From Faucicola sp902506215 (lineage in GTDB: Bacteria > Pseudomonadota > Gammaproteobacteria > Pseudomonadales > Moraxellaceae), in the NCBI GenBank assembly GCA_016888885.1, contig CP069437.1, positions 1,860,001-1,924,000 on the forward strand: 64,000 nucleotides of DNA, given 5' to 3'. A program made the translations under genes and the position numbers. The first letter of the stretch is position 1; each line of letters starts with the position of its first letter. Positions 26,570-36,108 of this stretch are shown piece after piece. The notes below the pieces were generated by a model that saw nothing but the letters and a program-made list of their open reading frames with translations, was not told where the DNA came from and made no database searches.

Positions 26570-27985
26570 TTAATGACCTAATTGTTCGATACGCTGACGC
26601 CCACGTTCAATCGCCATTTTGACTTGATTGGGCGCTGTACCGCCAATGTGGTTACGCGCATTGAGCGAACCTTCAAGGGTCAGATATTCAAATACATCCT
26701 CACCAATCAAGTCGCTAAAGCCTTGAAGCTCATCGAGCGATAATTCACTCAAATCTACGCCTTTTTGCACACCTAACGCTACTGCTTTACCCACTACTTC
26801 ATGCGCGTCGCGGAAGGCTAAGCCTTTACGCACTAGATAATCCGCCAAATCGGTGGCGGTCGCATAACCTTTCATGGTCGCAGCACGCATATTTTCTTTG
26901 TTTGGAATCAAGTTTGGTAGCATATCAGCAAAGGCAAGTAGGGAGCCGGTTAAAGTATCTACCACGTCAAATAGCGGCTCTTTATCTTCTTGGTTATCTT
27001 TGTTGTAAGCCAGCGGTTGGTTTTTCATCAAGGTCAATAGGGTAATCATATCGCCAAACACGCGTGCAGCTTTACCCCGTACCAGCTCTGGCACATCGGG
27101 GTTTTTCTTCTGTGGCATAATCGATGAGCCTGTGCAAAAACGATCGGGGACGACCACAAACCCAAATTGCGCTGACATCCACAAGATGATTTCTTCACTC
27201 ATACGTGACAAGTGCATCATTAACAGGCTTGCGCTACTGGCAAATTCAATGGCGAAATCACGGTCGGATACGGCATCGAGCGAATTTTGACAAATCCCTT
27301 CAAAACCCAAAAGCTCGGCAGTAAATTCCCGCTCAATCGGATAAGTCGTACCTGCTAGCGCTGCGGCGCCTAGGGGCATTTGGTTGATACGTTTTCGACC
27401 ATCAATCAAGCGCTCGCTATCCCGCATTAGCATCTCAAACCATGCCATCACATGATGACCAAAACTGACAGGCTGCGCGGTCTGCAGATGGGTAAAGCCT
27501 GGCATGATAGTGTCGGTATGCTGGCTTGCCAAATCAAGTAAGCCCGTTTGTAGACGTTTTAGTAATCCTAAAATAATATCGGTTTGGTCACGCAGATATA
27601 AACGGATGTCGGTTGCAACTTGGTCATTACGACTACGCCCTGTATGTAGTTTTTTGCCCACATCGCCAATAATAGCGGTCAGACGAGATTCCACATTCAT
27701 GTGCACGTCTTCAAGCGCCACCGACCACACAAATTTGCCATCGGCGATTTCTTGTTTGATTTGGGTCAAACCGCCAACGATTTGGTCTTTGTCTGCCTCG
27801 GTAATAATCCCCGCTTTGGCAAGCATGGTGGCATGAGCAATCGAGCCTGCGATGTCTTGATTGGCAAAACGTTTGTCAAATCCGACAGACGCGGTAAATT
27901 CAGCGACAAAACTGTCGGTGGCTTCGCTAAAACGTCCACCCCACATACTAGATGTGCTAGAATCAGCGGAAATTTGATTGCTCAT
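26570..27985 (-). CDS. argH: Argininosuccinate lyase ArgH
   Basis: Last step of arginine synthesis: argininosuccinate to arginine and fumarate. Homotetramer of the fumarase superfamily, 471 residues, with MWGGRFSEATDSFVAEFTAS at the start, TGRSRNDQVATDIRLYLRD, and the signature GSSIMPQKKNPDVPEL. Divergent from algZ, as in Pseudomonas, where argH and the algZ-algR-hemCD genes are neighbours. The ATG start codons are 42 bp apart, so their promoters must overlap the opposite gene or each other. Confidence 0.97.
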   Translation of the reverse strand: MSNQISADSSTSSMWGGRFSEATDSFVAEFTASVGFDKRFANQDIAGSIAHATMLAKAGIITEADKDQIVGGLTQIKQEIADGKFVWSVALEDVHMNVESRLTAIIGDVGKKLHTGRSRNDQVATDIRLYLRDQTDIILGLLKRLQTGLLDLASQHTDTIMPGFTHLQTAQPVSFGHHVMAWFEMLMRDSERLIDGRKRINQMPLGAAALAGTTYPIEREFTAELLGFEGICQNSLDAVSDRDFAIEFASSASLLMMHLSRMSEEIILWMSAQFGFVVVPDRFCTGSSIMPQKKNPDVPELVRGKAARVFGDMITLLTLMKNQPLAYNKDNQEDKEPLFDVVDTLTGSLLAFADMLPNLIPNKENMRAATMKGYATATDLADYLVRKGLAFRDAHEVVGKAVALGVQKGVDLSELSLDELQGFSDLIGEDVFEYLTLEGSLNARNHIGGTAPNQVKMAIERGRQRIEQLGH

Positions 27986-28027
27986 AATACGTCCATTTTT
28001 TGTGTAAGTGTGAAAGGAATAAAGACA

Positions 28028-29206
28028 ATGAGATTGCTGGAGCTGTTAATTCCCTCTGCAAAATCTAGGGCTAGTATAGCAAAAACTGAGGATACCTCAC
28101 AAATTTCACTCAAGCGGATTAAAGAGCCGCTCACCAGCACTTTTTTCCTGCCCAATCTGAGCGAAAAACAGACCATTAAACTGTGGGCAAGCTATATCGC
28201 GTTTTTTTCACTGGTTTCGATTTTAACCTATTTAACTTTTACCCATGATATCAGTTTGATTATCCGCCATAGCATTGAAACGGTGGTGATTACTATCTTA
28301 GTTGTGACGGGTGAAATGGTCTTTGTGGCGAATTCTGCGAAAAAATTCAAAGAATTTAATTGGCGTTCAAAACAAATCACCGCCTATCTGCTATCGACTT
28401 CGTTTATTATCGTGCCATTACTTAGCTTGCTAGGTCGGTTGATTTTAGTCTTCACGCTCGGCTATGAAGTCAGTTTAAATGCGCTGATATTAGAAACCAT
28501 CGCGAATACTTTGTTTGCTTTTTTGATGATAGCGGTGCTGCTCACTTATTTTGAGATACAGTATCAAAATATTCGCCGCGTTGAACTGCGTACCCAACAA
28601 AAACTCATCGAACAAAACGAGCAGTTAAAGGCGCGTATCACCCCGCATTTTTTCTTTAATTTACTCAATACTATGCAGTATCTGATAGAAACCGATGCGT
28701 ATGAAGCCGAGAGAATGATTCGTCATATCTCAAATCTGTATCGGGTGAGCTTTGATGAAACGCGTGAGATTGCGCTCCTTGATGAGATGGCGCTATGCGA
28801 AAGCTATTTGAGCATCGAAAAATACCGTTTTGATAAAAAGCTGAAAGTAACTTGGCAGTTGCCCGATGAAGATTTACTCTATGATATGGTGATTACCTCG
28901 TTATCGCTACAAATGGTGATTGAAAAACTGATTGTACTGATTGTTGAAAACAGCACCGACCCGATTGACATTACTATTAGTATCGATTGGCAAAACGATG
29001 TTGCCAAAATTGATATCGAAATTGGGCTGCCAACCACGACGTATCAGCTGATTTGTCACGATATTCACCAAAAACTGCAGTTTAACAGTCAACTGGCAAT
29101 TTTACGTCAGTATTTTGGTGATGAAGCCAGCATTCACTTTGAATTATCTGGACATGTGTTAGTGACTCAAATTCGCTATCCCCTCAAAGATGTCGCCGCT
29201 TTTTAG
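28028..29206 (+). CDS. algZ: AlgZ/FimS-like sensor kinase with a degenerate ATP-binding domain
   Basis: Membrane sensor of the LytS/His_kinase family, 392 residues. Several membrane segments (about 55-180) are followed by a coiled linker (RTQQKLIEQNEQLKARI) and the phospho-acceptor region TPHFFFNLLNTMQYLI. The C-terminal half keeps an N-box-like IVENS but I see no G-rich ATP-lid motifs (DxGxG or GxGL), so ATP binding may be altered or lost. The ATG at 28028 follows AAAGGAAT; the frame is open much further upstream but that part overlaps argH antisense. Partner of algR downstream. In Pseudomonas this pair controls alginate, type IV pili and twitching. Confidence 0.88.
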   Translation: MRLLELLIPSAKSRASIAKTEDTSQISLKRIKEPLTSTFFLPNLSEKQTIKLWASYIAFFSLVSILTYLTFTHDISLIIRHSIETVVITILVVTGEMVFVANSAKKFKEFNWRSKQITAYLLSTSFIIVPLLSLLGRLILVFTLGYEVSLNALILETIANTLFAFLMIAVLLTYFEIQYQNIRRVELRTQQKLIEQNEQLKARITPHFFFNLLNTMQYLIETDAYEAERMIRHISNLYRVSFDETREIALLDEMALCESYLSIEKYRFDKKLKVTWQLPDEDLLYDMVITSLSLQMVIEKLIVLIVENSTDPIDITISIDWQNDVAKIDIEIGLPTTTYQLICHDIHQKLQFNSQLAILRQYFGDEASIHFELSGHVLVTQIRYPLKDVAAF

Positions 29207-29476
29207 CCCAGTCATTTTGTTAGTCGCAATGGGCATAAAAAAGTCACCAATCTGACGCGGCATTTCACATTTTATCTAACAAACTATGGTATATTAATTT
29301 GCGTCTACTTAAAACAATGCGTTTATTAGTTTATCTAATCAGTTAAGCGCTATTTTATGAGTGTTTGATTGCTCACCAAGCGGTTTTGTTAGATTTGGCA
29401 TTAGATTGTGAAGAAAGTAAGACTTGTAGGGTCAAATACAGGTGTTTTTGACCTCAAAGTAGCGAAGGAGTAAACA

Positions 29477-30214
29477 ATGAGAGTTGTGATCTGTGACGAT
29501 GAGCCACTGGCCCGAGAGAGGCTAACGCGTATCGTAAGAGAAGAGGGACATGAGGTTGTTGCACAGGCAGCCACAGGTATTGAGGCCATTACAAAAGTCA
29601 AAGAAACCGCACCCGATGTAATTTTGTTAGACATTCGTATGCCAGAAATGGATGGTATCCGCTGCGCCAAAGAGCTCAATGAACTTAACAATCCACCAGC
29701 CATTATTTTTGTGACCGCGTACGACCATTATGCGATTGCCGCATTCAAAGCACACGCGATTGGCTATTTGTTAAAGCCTGCCAACAAAGAAGAGTTGTTA
29801 CAGGTACTATCGAGAGCGTCATTACTTAGTAATGCCCAGCTCAATGAAATCAGTCGATTAGAAGACCCGTTAGCACAGTCCAATCGTCAGCATATTGCGG
29901 CGCGTACCCATCGCGGGGTGGAACTGATTGCGCTGCAAGATATTTATTACTTTACGGCGGACCAAAAATACGTGCAAATCCGTCATAAAGGCGGCACAGT
30001 TTTAATTGATGAAACCCTCAAAGAGCTTGAACAAGAATTTGGGGATGCATTCTTTCGTATCCATCGCAATGCGTTAATCAATGTTAACTACTTAGAAATG
30101 CTTGAAGCGATTGACCAAGGTCAGTACCAAGTGCGTTTCAAAGGTTTGCCTGACAAGCTTGCCGTCAGCCGCCGTCATTTGCCATCACTACGCGATAAAA
30201 TCCAATCAATGTAG
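29477..30214 (+). CDS. algR: AlgR-like LytTR response regulator
   Basis: Two-domain DNA-binding response regulator, 245 residues. The receiver domain carries the acidic pair in VVICDDEPLARERL and phospho-acceptor Asp52 in ILLDIRMPEMDG; the conserved Lys lies in YLLKPANKEE. The C-terminal LytTR domain shows TADQKYVQIRHKGG and FFRIHRNALINVNYLE. GAAGGAG precedes the ATG. It is 270 bp downstream of algZ, a wide gap that could hold its own promoter, though I see no clear one. In Pseudomonas aeruginosa the orthologue binds upstream of algD and fimU. Confidence 0.93.
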   Translation: MRVVICDDEPLARERLTRIVREEGHEVVAQAATGIEAITKVKETAPDVILLDIRMPEMDGIRCAKELNELNNPPAIIFVTAYDHYAIAAFKAHAIGYLLKPANKEELLQVLSRASLLSNAQLNEISRLEDPLAQSNRQHIAARTHRGVELIALQDIYYFTADQKYVQIRHKGGTVLIDETLKELEQEFGDAFFRIHRNALINVNYLEMLEAIDQGQYQVRFKGLPDKLAVSRRHLPSLRDKIQSM

Positions 30215-30326
30215 CGTAGTCTTTCGTATGTTTCCGTATGCTTTAGCGAGCAGTCAGAGAAATTATCCTGACATTTTGCTATACTGATGGCTAACTCGCT
30301 AAATCAATGACAGACACCAATCTGAC

Positions 30327-30358
30327 AAATGCCTAGCTTAGAGAGTTAGGCATTTTTA
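30327..30358 (+). terminator. Terminator between algR and hemC
   Basis: AAATGCCTA (30327-30335) pairs perfectly with TAGGCATTT (30347-30355), followed by more Ts. hemC starts only 25 bp downstream, so hemCD needs a promoter overlapping this region or read-through. Confidence 0.8.
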
Positions 30359-30382
30359 TTGCTTGCTAAAAAAGATACTGCT

Positions 30383-31342
30383 ATGACTACGTTAACCACT
30401 TTAAATATCGCCACTCGCCAAAGCCCGCTTGCATTGTGGCAAGCTGAACATATCCAAGCGCGGTTGCAATCGTTGTACCCAAGCCTGACCGTCAATCTAG
30501 TACCAATGGTCACCAAAGGCGACAAAATCCTAGATACCCCGTTAGCCAAAATCGGCGGAAAAGGTCTGTTTGTCAAAGAGCTTGAGCAAGCCTTGTATGA
30601 AAAACGTGCCGATATCGCCGTGCATTCACTCAAAGACGTACCTATGGTGCTTCCTGAAGGTCTGACGCTTGGCGCATATTGTGAGCGTGAGCAGCCAACC
30701 GATGCGTTTATATCAAATCACTATGCGAGTCTAGATGCGTTGCCACAAGGCGCTAAACTTGGCACGTCAAGTTTACGCCGTCAATGCCAAATCCAGCAAT
30801 ATCGTCCTGACTTAGAGATTATCAGCTTACGCGGCAATGTAGGCACGCGCTTATCCAAGCTAGATGCAGGTGAGTATGATGCCATTATTTTGGCAACCAG
30901 TGGCTTGACGCGTTTGGGGCTTACCGATCGTATTCGCCATGAACTTGATACGCATATCAGCCTGCCAGCGGTCGGACAAGGTGCGCTTGCCATTGAATGC
31001 CGAAGTGATGATGCCGATGTGCTGGCACTACTAAAACCGCTCAATGACGAGCCAAGCCGTCTATGCGTGATGGCAGAACGCGCCATGAATCGTCATTTGC
31101 AGGGTGGTTGCCAAGTGCCGATTGCAGGCTTTGCTACCATTCAAGAGGGACAAATTTATTTACAGGGTCGTGTCGGCAGTGTAGATGGTAAAACCTTGTT
31201 AAAAGCAGAGCATCATAACGCGTTAGTTGATGACGTACGGGAGTCTGAGCAAATTGCTGAAGCCATGGGCGTGGTGGTGGCTGAAGCGCTCATTGCACAA
31301 GGTGCGGACAAAATATTGGCACAGATTTATCAAGACCGCTGA
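30383..31342 (+). CDS. hemC: Hydroxymethylbilane synthase HemC
   Basis: Porphobilinogen deaminase: joins four porphobilinogens into hydroxymethylbilane in haem synthesis. 319 residues from the ATG at 30383. Typical stretches are IATRQSPLALWQAEHIQARL, LVPMVTKGDKILD, HSLKDVPMVLPEGL and GTSSLRRQCQ; the dipyrromethane cofactor Cys is in RHLQGGCQVPIAG. The start at 30359 is a TTG that overlaps the terminator region and was rejected. Followed by hemD after 15 bp. Confidence 0.97.
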   Translation: MTTLTTLNIATRQSPLALWQAEHIQARLQSLYPSLTVNLVPMVTKGDKILDTPLAKIGGKGLFVKELEQALYEKRADIAVHSLKDVPMVLPEGLTLGAYCEREQPTDAFISNHYASLDALPQGAKLGTSSLRRQCQIQQYRPDLEIISLRGNVGTRLSKLDAGEYDAIILATSGLTRLGLTDRIRHELDTHISLPAVGQGALAIECRSDDADVLALLKPLNDEPSRLCVMAERAMNRHLQGGCQVPIAGFATIQEGQIYLQGRVGSVDGKTLLKAEHHNALVDDVRESEQIAEAMGVVVAEALIAQGADKILAQIYQDR

Positions 31343-31357
31343 TATTGAACGATACGC

Positions 31358-32152
31358 ATGGCCATGCAATTTATCAATACCAGACCCGATCAGCGAGCCA
31401 AGGCGCTAAGTCTATTTTTGCGCCAGCATGGCGTTAAAGTGATTGAGCTGCCGCTGTTGGCATTGGTAGAAAAGCCGTTGACAGTGGCAGAGACAGCAGT
31501 TTTACAAACGATTGACCGTTATCAAGTGGTGGTACTAGTCAGCGAAGCGGCAGTAAAGTATGGCTTAGCAAGGCTTGCCACCTTGGTCAAGCTAACGGAA
31601 TTGTCCAACAAGATTGTATGGGTTGCGGTGGGGGACAAAACCGCAAATTACTTTAACCAAACCTGGCAGCAGCTCACAGAGTTGCCAGCGCCTACGGTTA
31701 TCTTTCCCAGTGAAAAACGCGCGCAAAACAATGAAGGGCTATTGAATTTGCCGGTAATCCAAGCGCTTGGCAAAGGCGATTATTTGCAGGTATGGCGCGG
31801 TATCGGCGGACGAGAATTATTGGCAGATACGTTGACGGCAAAAGGTGTGCAAGTACATTTGCTAAACTTGTACCAGCGGGTTTTACCAAGCGCAACCACC
31901 CAAGCATTCGCAGTTTGGCAGCAACATCAGAGCCCCAACCAACCCATCGTTGTACTAATCTCAAGTTTGACCGCCTGGCAGAACTGGCAACAACTAACAG
32001 CAAACACTCAAATGGCTGCCAGCTGTTATTATTTGGTCTTGCAGTCGCGTATTGCACAGCAAATGCTATTACAGCAGGCCAGTCTTAATATAACTATCAT
32101 CCCCGACTTACTACCTGCGACGATTCTACAAGCTTTAACCACTCACCAATAG
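31358..32152 (+). CDS. hemD: Uroporphyrinogen-III synthase HemD
   Basis: Closes and inverts ring D of hydroxymethylbilane to give uroporphyrinogen III. 264 residues with the family's low conservation but recognisable RPDQRAKALSLFLRQHG, VSEAAVKYGL, WVAVGDKTANYF, VWRGIGGRELLADTL and NLYQRVLP. Assignment is strengthened by position after hemC. A second ATG two codons later (31364) is also possible. Its last 18 bases overlap the 3' end of convergent mutY. Confidence 0.9.
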   Translation: MAMQFINTRPDQRAKALSLFLRQHGVKVIELPLLALVEKPLTVAETAVLQTIDRYQVVVLVSEAAVKYGLARLATLVKLTELSNKIVWVAVGDKTANYFNQTWQQLTELPAPTVIFPSEKRAQNNEGLLNLPVIQALGKGDYLQVWRGIGGRELLADTLTAKGVQVHLLNLYQRVLPSATTQAFAVWQQHQSPNQPIVVLISSLTAWQNWQQLTANTQMAASCYYLVLQSRIAQQMLLQQASLNITIIPDLLPATILQALTTHQ

Positions 32153-33409
32153 CTGCATGGCTTTCGGTTTTGCTAAGCTGTTTTGCGCTGAATCTTCTAC
32201 CCATGACAGCGTTTGCAGCGCTTGTTGCAGTGTTTGTGTCAGCCGCATACCCTGCTCAATCGTCAGCGTCATGGTGAGGGGGGTCAAAAACCAATGAAAA
32301 TGGGTAAGGCTATGTTTGACAGTATCAGCGCTATCTAAATTAACCTGCTGGATATTTAGCAGCTGCTCAGCTTGTAAGAACGCAAAAATAATCTGCTCAG
32401 CGGTGTTATATTCTGCTTCAAACGTCGCCTCTTGCTGCCAGGTTGCCAGTAGCGGCGCGCCTGTATCTTTTGCCCCCGGTTGTTTTTTGACAAAGGCCAA
32501 TGGTAAACACCACAGTCCGCCCCAAATCCCATTATCAGGACGTTGTAGCCACAAGGTTTTGTCATCGCAAACCAGCTTTAACGCTAGCGAAAACTTAGAC
32601 GGATTGGGCGATTTTTTACTTTTTACCGGATAAAAACTTTGCTTACCTTGGGCATTTGCCACGCAGTCGGCTTGCACGGGACACAGTAGGCAGACGGGTT
32701 TGGCTTTGGTGCATAGCGTCGCCCCCATATCCATCATCGCTTGGGCGTAGTGCCCGCTATCACGGTTCGGTGTTAGGCGCTCGGCAAGTTGCCAAAGCGC
32801 TTTGGTTGTGGCAGTTTTGGTGATATCGCCGTCAATGCCAGCCCAGCGGGTCAGCACACGTTTGACATTACCATCGCAAATCACCCCCCTGTCACCGCCA
32901 TATTGGTCAGCTCTGACACCCATCGCCACAATCGCGCCTGCCGTAGATTGCCCCACCCCTGAAATCTGCTCCCAGTGGGCAACCGTTTGCGGAAATTTAC
33001 CAGTTTGCTCGATGATATCCACCAGCTGCTTGGCACCTTTATGCAGGTTGCGCGCACGCGCATAGTAACCCAGCCCTGCCCAGTGCTCAGCGACTTGCTC
33101 CCAAGATGCGTTTGCCAAATCCTGCACGGTGGGAAAACTTGCCATAAAGCGCTCAAAATAAGGAATCACCGTTGCCACTTGGGTCTGCTGTAGCATGATT
33201 TCAGATAACCACACCGGATAGGGGTCTGGCGTGTCAAGCTGATGCTGCTGCCACGGCAAATCATGACGCCCGCTATGGTCAAACCAGGTCAAAATACGCG
33301 GTGCAAAACTATCAAGCTGCGTTTCGGTATGCACTTCGGTATGACTGTGGCTTAAGTGCTGATTGGGACTTGGCATTGTTGAGGGGTTGGTATTCGGATG
33401 TGCGTTCAA
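32135..33409 (-). CDS. mutY: A/G-specific adenine glycosylase MutY
   Basis: Removes adenine mispaired with 8-oxoguanine. Up to 424 residues, with the catalytic Glu in LSEIMLQQTQVATVIPYFERF, helix-hairpin-helix ISGVGQSTAGAI, catalytic Asp in DGNVKRVLTRW, and the 4Fe-4S ligands spaced Cys-x6-Cys-x2-Cys-x5-Cys in TKAKPVCLLCPVQADC. The C-terminal Nudix-like domain recognises 8-oxoG. The start is uncertain: the longest frame begins with TTG at 33409, and an ATG at 33376 gives 413 residues; the first ~30 residues are polar and His/Thr-rich and not part of the fold. Tail-to-tail overlap with hemD. Confidence 0.94.
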   Translation of the reverse strand: MNAHPNTNPSTMPSPNQHLSHSHTEVHTETQLDSFAPRILTWFDHSGRHDLPWQQHQLDTPDPYPVWLSEIMLQQTQVATVIPYFERFMASFPTVQDLANASWEQVAEHWAGLGYYARARNLHKGAKQLVDIIEQTGKFPQTVAHWEQISGVGQSTAGAIVAMGVRADQYGGDRGVICDGNVKRVLTRWAGIDGDITKTATTKALWQLAERLTPNRDSGHYAQAMMDMGATLCTKAKPVCLLCPVQADCVANAQGKQSFYPVKSKKSPNPSKFSLALKLVCDDKTLWLQRPDNGIWGGLWCLPLAFVKKQPGAKDTGAPLLATWQQEATFEAEYNTAEQIIFAFLQAEQLLNIQQVNLDSADTVKHSLTHFHWFLTPLTMTLTIEQGMRLTQTLQQALQTLSWVEDSAQNSLAKPKAMQLLVSG

Positions 33410-33524
33410 AATTCACCATCGGGTTACTATCGTGATAGCTATATAAGTAAGACTTTCTGGTTAGTATTCAATAGTGACTGACAACAGACTTGACAAAGCT
33501 GCACTCAAACTGGGATATAGACAT

Positions 33525-33554
33525 AAAAAAAGCAATATCGTCATAGATATTGCT
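33525..33554 (-). terminator. Terminator after the dienelactone hydrolase gene
   Basis: AGCAATATC (33531-33539) pairs with GATATTGCT (33546-33554); on the minus strand it is followed by seven Ts. Located 29 bp after the stop of the hydrolase gene. Confidence 0.88.
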
Positions 33555-33582
33555 TTTGCTGTTAGGATGCAACTGGCATATG

Positions 33583-34326
33583 TTATACAAGATTTTCTTG
33601 CATAAACGCAATCATTTCATCCCAGCTGGCTTTTGCCGCATCTGCATCATAGCCCAAATCCACGCCATTTTCTTCGGCGAGTTTGTCAGCATTAGGATTG
33701 GTAAAGCCGTGTTTCGCCCCTTCGTACACATCGACTGTGTACTCTACATCGGCGTTATCCAACTCTTTTTTTAGCCCTTCAATGGCATCCATTGACACCA
33801 TGCTATCGGCTTCGCCATGTGCCACCAACACTTTGGCGGTGAATTTGCCTTTTTGTGCCGGTTGTTTTGGGGTAGGGTTGCCGTGGAAAGTCGCCACTGC
33901 TTTGAGTGGGAAGCCTTCACGCGCCATGTCTAGAGCAATTTTGCCGCCAAAGCAAAAACCAATCGCACCCAGACGGTTTTTGTCAACGGCTTCGAGGTCG
34001 GTAAAGTCATCCATAATGAGTTTACAGCGTGCCATCAACATGTCTTGGTCAGCAAGCATTTGGCTCATCCATTCATTGGCTTGGGCGGCATCTGTGGTCA
34101 GTTTACCTTCGCCATACACATCCATGGCGACGGCAGCAAAACCCGCTTCGGCTAAACGCTCAGTGACTTTTTGTGTGTGCTCAACCACGCCCCACCATTC
34201 AGGCGCCACCAAAATCGCTGGAGCAGGGTTGTCGTGGCTCGCTGATTCTGGTAGACAGACATAGCTTTTGAGCTCCACGCCATCGCTGGTGGTAGATTCG
34301 AGTTGTAAGATTTGAATTGGCATCAT
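33583..34326 (-). CDS. Dienelactone hydrolase family protein
   Basis: Cytoplasmic alpha/beta hydrolase, 247 residues, with the DLH-type Cys-Asp-His triad: Cys in AIGFCFGGKIALDMA, Asp in AHGEADSMVS and His in GAKHGFTNPNADK. The signature VAPEWWGVVEHTQKVTERLAEAGF is also typical. Despite the name, most such genes outside chlorocatechol clusters have unknown substrates, and no aromatic-degradation genes are adjacent. Two ATGs in tandem follow AAGGATTT. Monocistronic. Confidence 0.9.
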   Translation of the reverse strand: MMPIQILQLESTTSDGVELKSYVCLPESASHDNPAPAILVAPEWWGVVEHTQKVTERLAEAGFAAVAMDVYGEGKLTTDAAQANEWMSQMLADQDMLMARCKLIMDDFTDLEAVDKNRLGAIGFCFGGKIALDMAREGFPLKAVATFHGNPTPKQPAQKGKFTAKVLVAHGEADSMVSMDAIEGLKKELDNADVEYTVDVYEGAKHGFTNPNADKLAEENGVDLGYDADAAKASWDEMIAFMQENLV

Positions 34327-34526
34327 AAATCCTTATGTTATGGTAAATGATATGATTGGTTGCTATTGTTATAAAAAGCTTGTTATAAAAACGCTGGATT
34401 CATACGCTACTAAGAGCGCGGCGAGTCAGTGCAACGGTTAATACAGGCACTACTGTATACTGAAATCATCGTATTTTCCGTTATAATACTGTCACTGTTT
34501 TATACAAGCCGAAAGTTGGAAACATA

Positions 34527-35000
34527 ATGAGCCAATCTGTTACCTTACGCCCGCAATTTTGGGAGCGATTTTCGTTAGAACAATTGACCCAAGCTGAATG
34601 GGAAGCCTTGTGCGATGGCTGTGGGGCGTGTTGTTTGATTAAATTTAAAGACGATGACAGCGATGAAGTTGAATACAGTGATGTCGCCTGTCGACTGCTT
34701 GATTGTGCCACAGGGGCTTGCCAGTATTACCCAACAAGGCGCGACTATGTGCCCGACTGCATCAGCCTAACCATCGATAACATTGGCGAGATGTACTGGC
34801 TACCGGCAAGCTGCGCCTACAAGCGCTTGTACTACGGGCAACCACTACCAAGCTGGCATTTATTGCTCACTCAGGATGCCGCCATGACACAAACCATGAT
34901 GCGCCAAAAAAATATCAGTGTAGCGGGGCGCTGTCAGTCTGAAACAGAAGTCTCTGAGCTAGAGCAAGAAGAACGGGTGATTCATTGGATTCGCCAATAG
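34527..35000 (+). CDS. YcgN-like cysteine-cluster protein
   Basis: Cytoplasmic protein of 157 residues in the YcgN/UPF0260 family, putative Fe- or Zn-chelating. Cysteines cluster as LCDGCGACCLIKF near residue 30 and again as ACRLLDCATGACQYY and VPDC, giving seven or eight potential metal ligands. WLPASCAYKRLYYGQPLPSWH is characteristic. Function is unknown beyond metal binding. Monocistronic; the 200-bp gap upstream (34327-34526) shows no other gene. Confidence 0.88.
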   Translation: MSQSVTLRPQFWERFSLEQLTQAEWEALCDGCGACCLIKFKDDDSDEVEYSDVACRLLDCATGACQYYPTRRDYVPDCISLTIDNIGEMYWLPASCAYKRLYYGQPLPSWHLLLTQDAAMTQTMMRQKNISVAGRCQSETEVSELEQEERVIHWIRQ

Positions 35001-35156
35001 TGCTAGTTTATTCGAGACTTTACTAGCACCGAGCAAGCTGATGGGTGAGTAAAATCAGCCAAAAAATACAATAAAATTAAGAAAAATACCATTGCAATCA
35101 TCATGGGGTTAAGGTAAGGTAAAAAAATCTTTCGCCATATGAGGGTCTCGTCGGCT

Positions 35157-36056
35157 ATGTCAGACGACAATTCGAGTTCACACCTGTCAAACAAACAACA
35201 AAGCAGTAGTTGGTCACGCGGTCTGAAACGCTGGCTATCCACCGCCCCTGAAACCCGTGATGAACTAGTCAAATTGGTACATGATTCGCGTCGATTTTTG
35301 GCGCCCGATACGGTCGATATGTTAGAGGGCGTGCTAGATTTACCCGCCATTCAAGTACGAGAAATCATGACCCCTGTCAGCCACGTTGCAGGTATCACCC
35401 AGCACCAAAACTTGCAAGATATCATGTCGCTCTATATGGAAACCGCCCACTCGCGTTATCCTGTATTTACCGATGACAACAAAGACACGGTAATGGGTAT
35501 CTTACTTGCCAAAGATTTGATTCCATTTTTGGTCGCCAAGGCGCAAGGTCAAAATATTGACCATTTTAATCTTGAAGCGATTGTACGTCAGCCGATTTAT
35601 ATCAGTGAAACTGCGCGCTCTGACAACCTGCTGCGTCTGTTTCAAAAAAACCAAATTCATATGGCTATCGTCATTGATGAGTTTGGGGTGACAGCAGGCG
35701 TGGTGACGATGGAAGACTTACTCGAAGAAATTGTCGGTGATATCATTGATGAGCATGACGACATCGAAGAAGATACCGATATCAATCATATAGTGCCTGT
35801 ACCCAACCAGCCTGACACATGGATTGTGCAATCTATCACCTCAGTCTCAGACTGTAATGAACAGCTAGGTACCCATTTTGATAGTGAGGATGTCACTAGT
35901 ATGGGTGGACTGGTCATGCAAGAGCTGGGCGAAGTCAATGAGGTGTTGGGTCAAACGGTCTTTATTGACGATTGTCGTTTGACGGTATTGTCAGCAGATG
36001 GTCGATTTATCCGAGAAATTGAACTGGTTAAAGGGTATAATCAGCTCGATGATTAG
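35157..36056 (+). CDS. corC: CorC/YbeX-type CBS-domain protein
   Basis: Cytoplasmic protein of the HlyC/CorC family, 299 residues, with tandem CBS domains (about 60-190, containing REIMTPVSHVAGI and AIVIDEFGVTAGVVTMEDLLEEIVGDI) and a C-terminal CorC_HlyC domain (GLVMQELGEVNEVLGQTV). Historically linked to Mg/Co efflux through CorA; YbeX is now tied to ribosome and membrane homeostasis as well. I prefer the ATG at 35157 with GAGGG upstream to the ATG at 35139. lnt follows after 52 bp, the widely conserved ybeX-lnt pair. Confidence 0.9.
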   Translation: MSDDNSSSHLSNKQQSSSWSRGLKRWLSTAPETRDELVKLVHDSRRFLAPDTVDMLEGVLDLPAIQVREIMTPVSHVAGITQHQNLQDIMSLYMETAHSRYPVFTDDNKDTVMGILLAKDLIPFLVAKAQGQNIDHFNLEAIVRQPIYISETARSDNLLRLFQKNQIHMAIVIDEFGVTAGVVTMEDLLEEIVGDIIDEHDDIEEDTDINHIVPVPNQPDTWIVQSITSVSDCNEQLGTHFDSEDVTSMGGLVMQELGEVNEVLGQTVFIDDCRLTVLSADGRFIREIELVKGYNQLDD

Positions 36057-36108
36057 TCCAATTACTTATGTTTGCAAAACCGTTTAACCCTAAAGGCAAT
36101 ACTCGCCA

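Noticed and set aside
27701..28027. Extended N-terminus for the AlgZ-like sensor.
   Set aside because: It would overlap the 5' part of argH antisense; the ATG at 28028 has a good ribosome-binding site and begins the family-like sequence.
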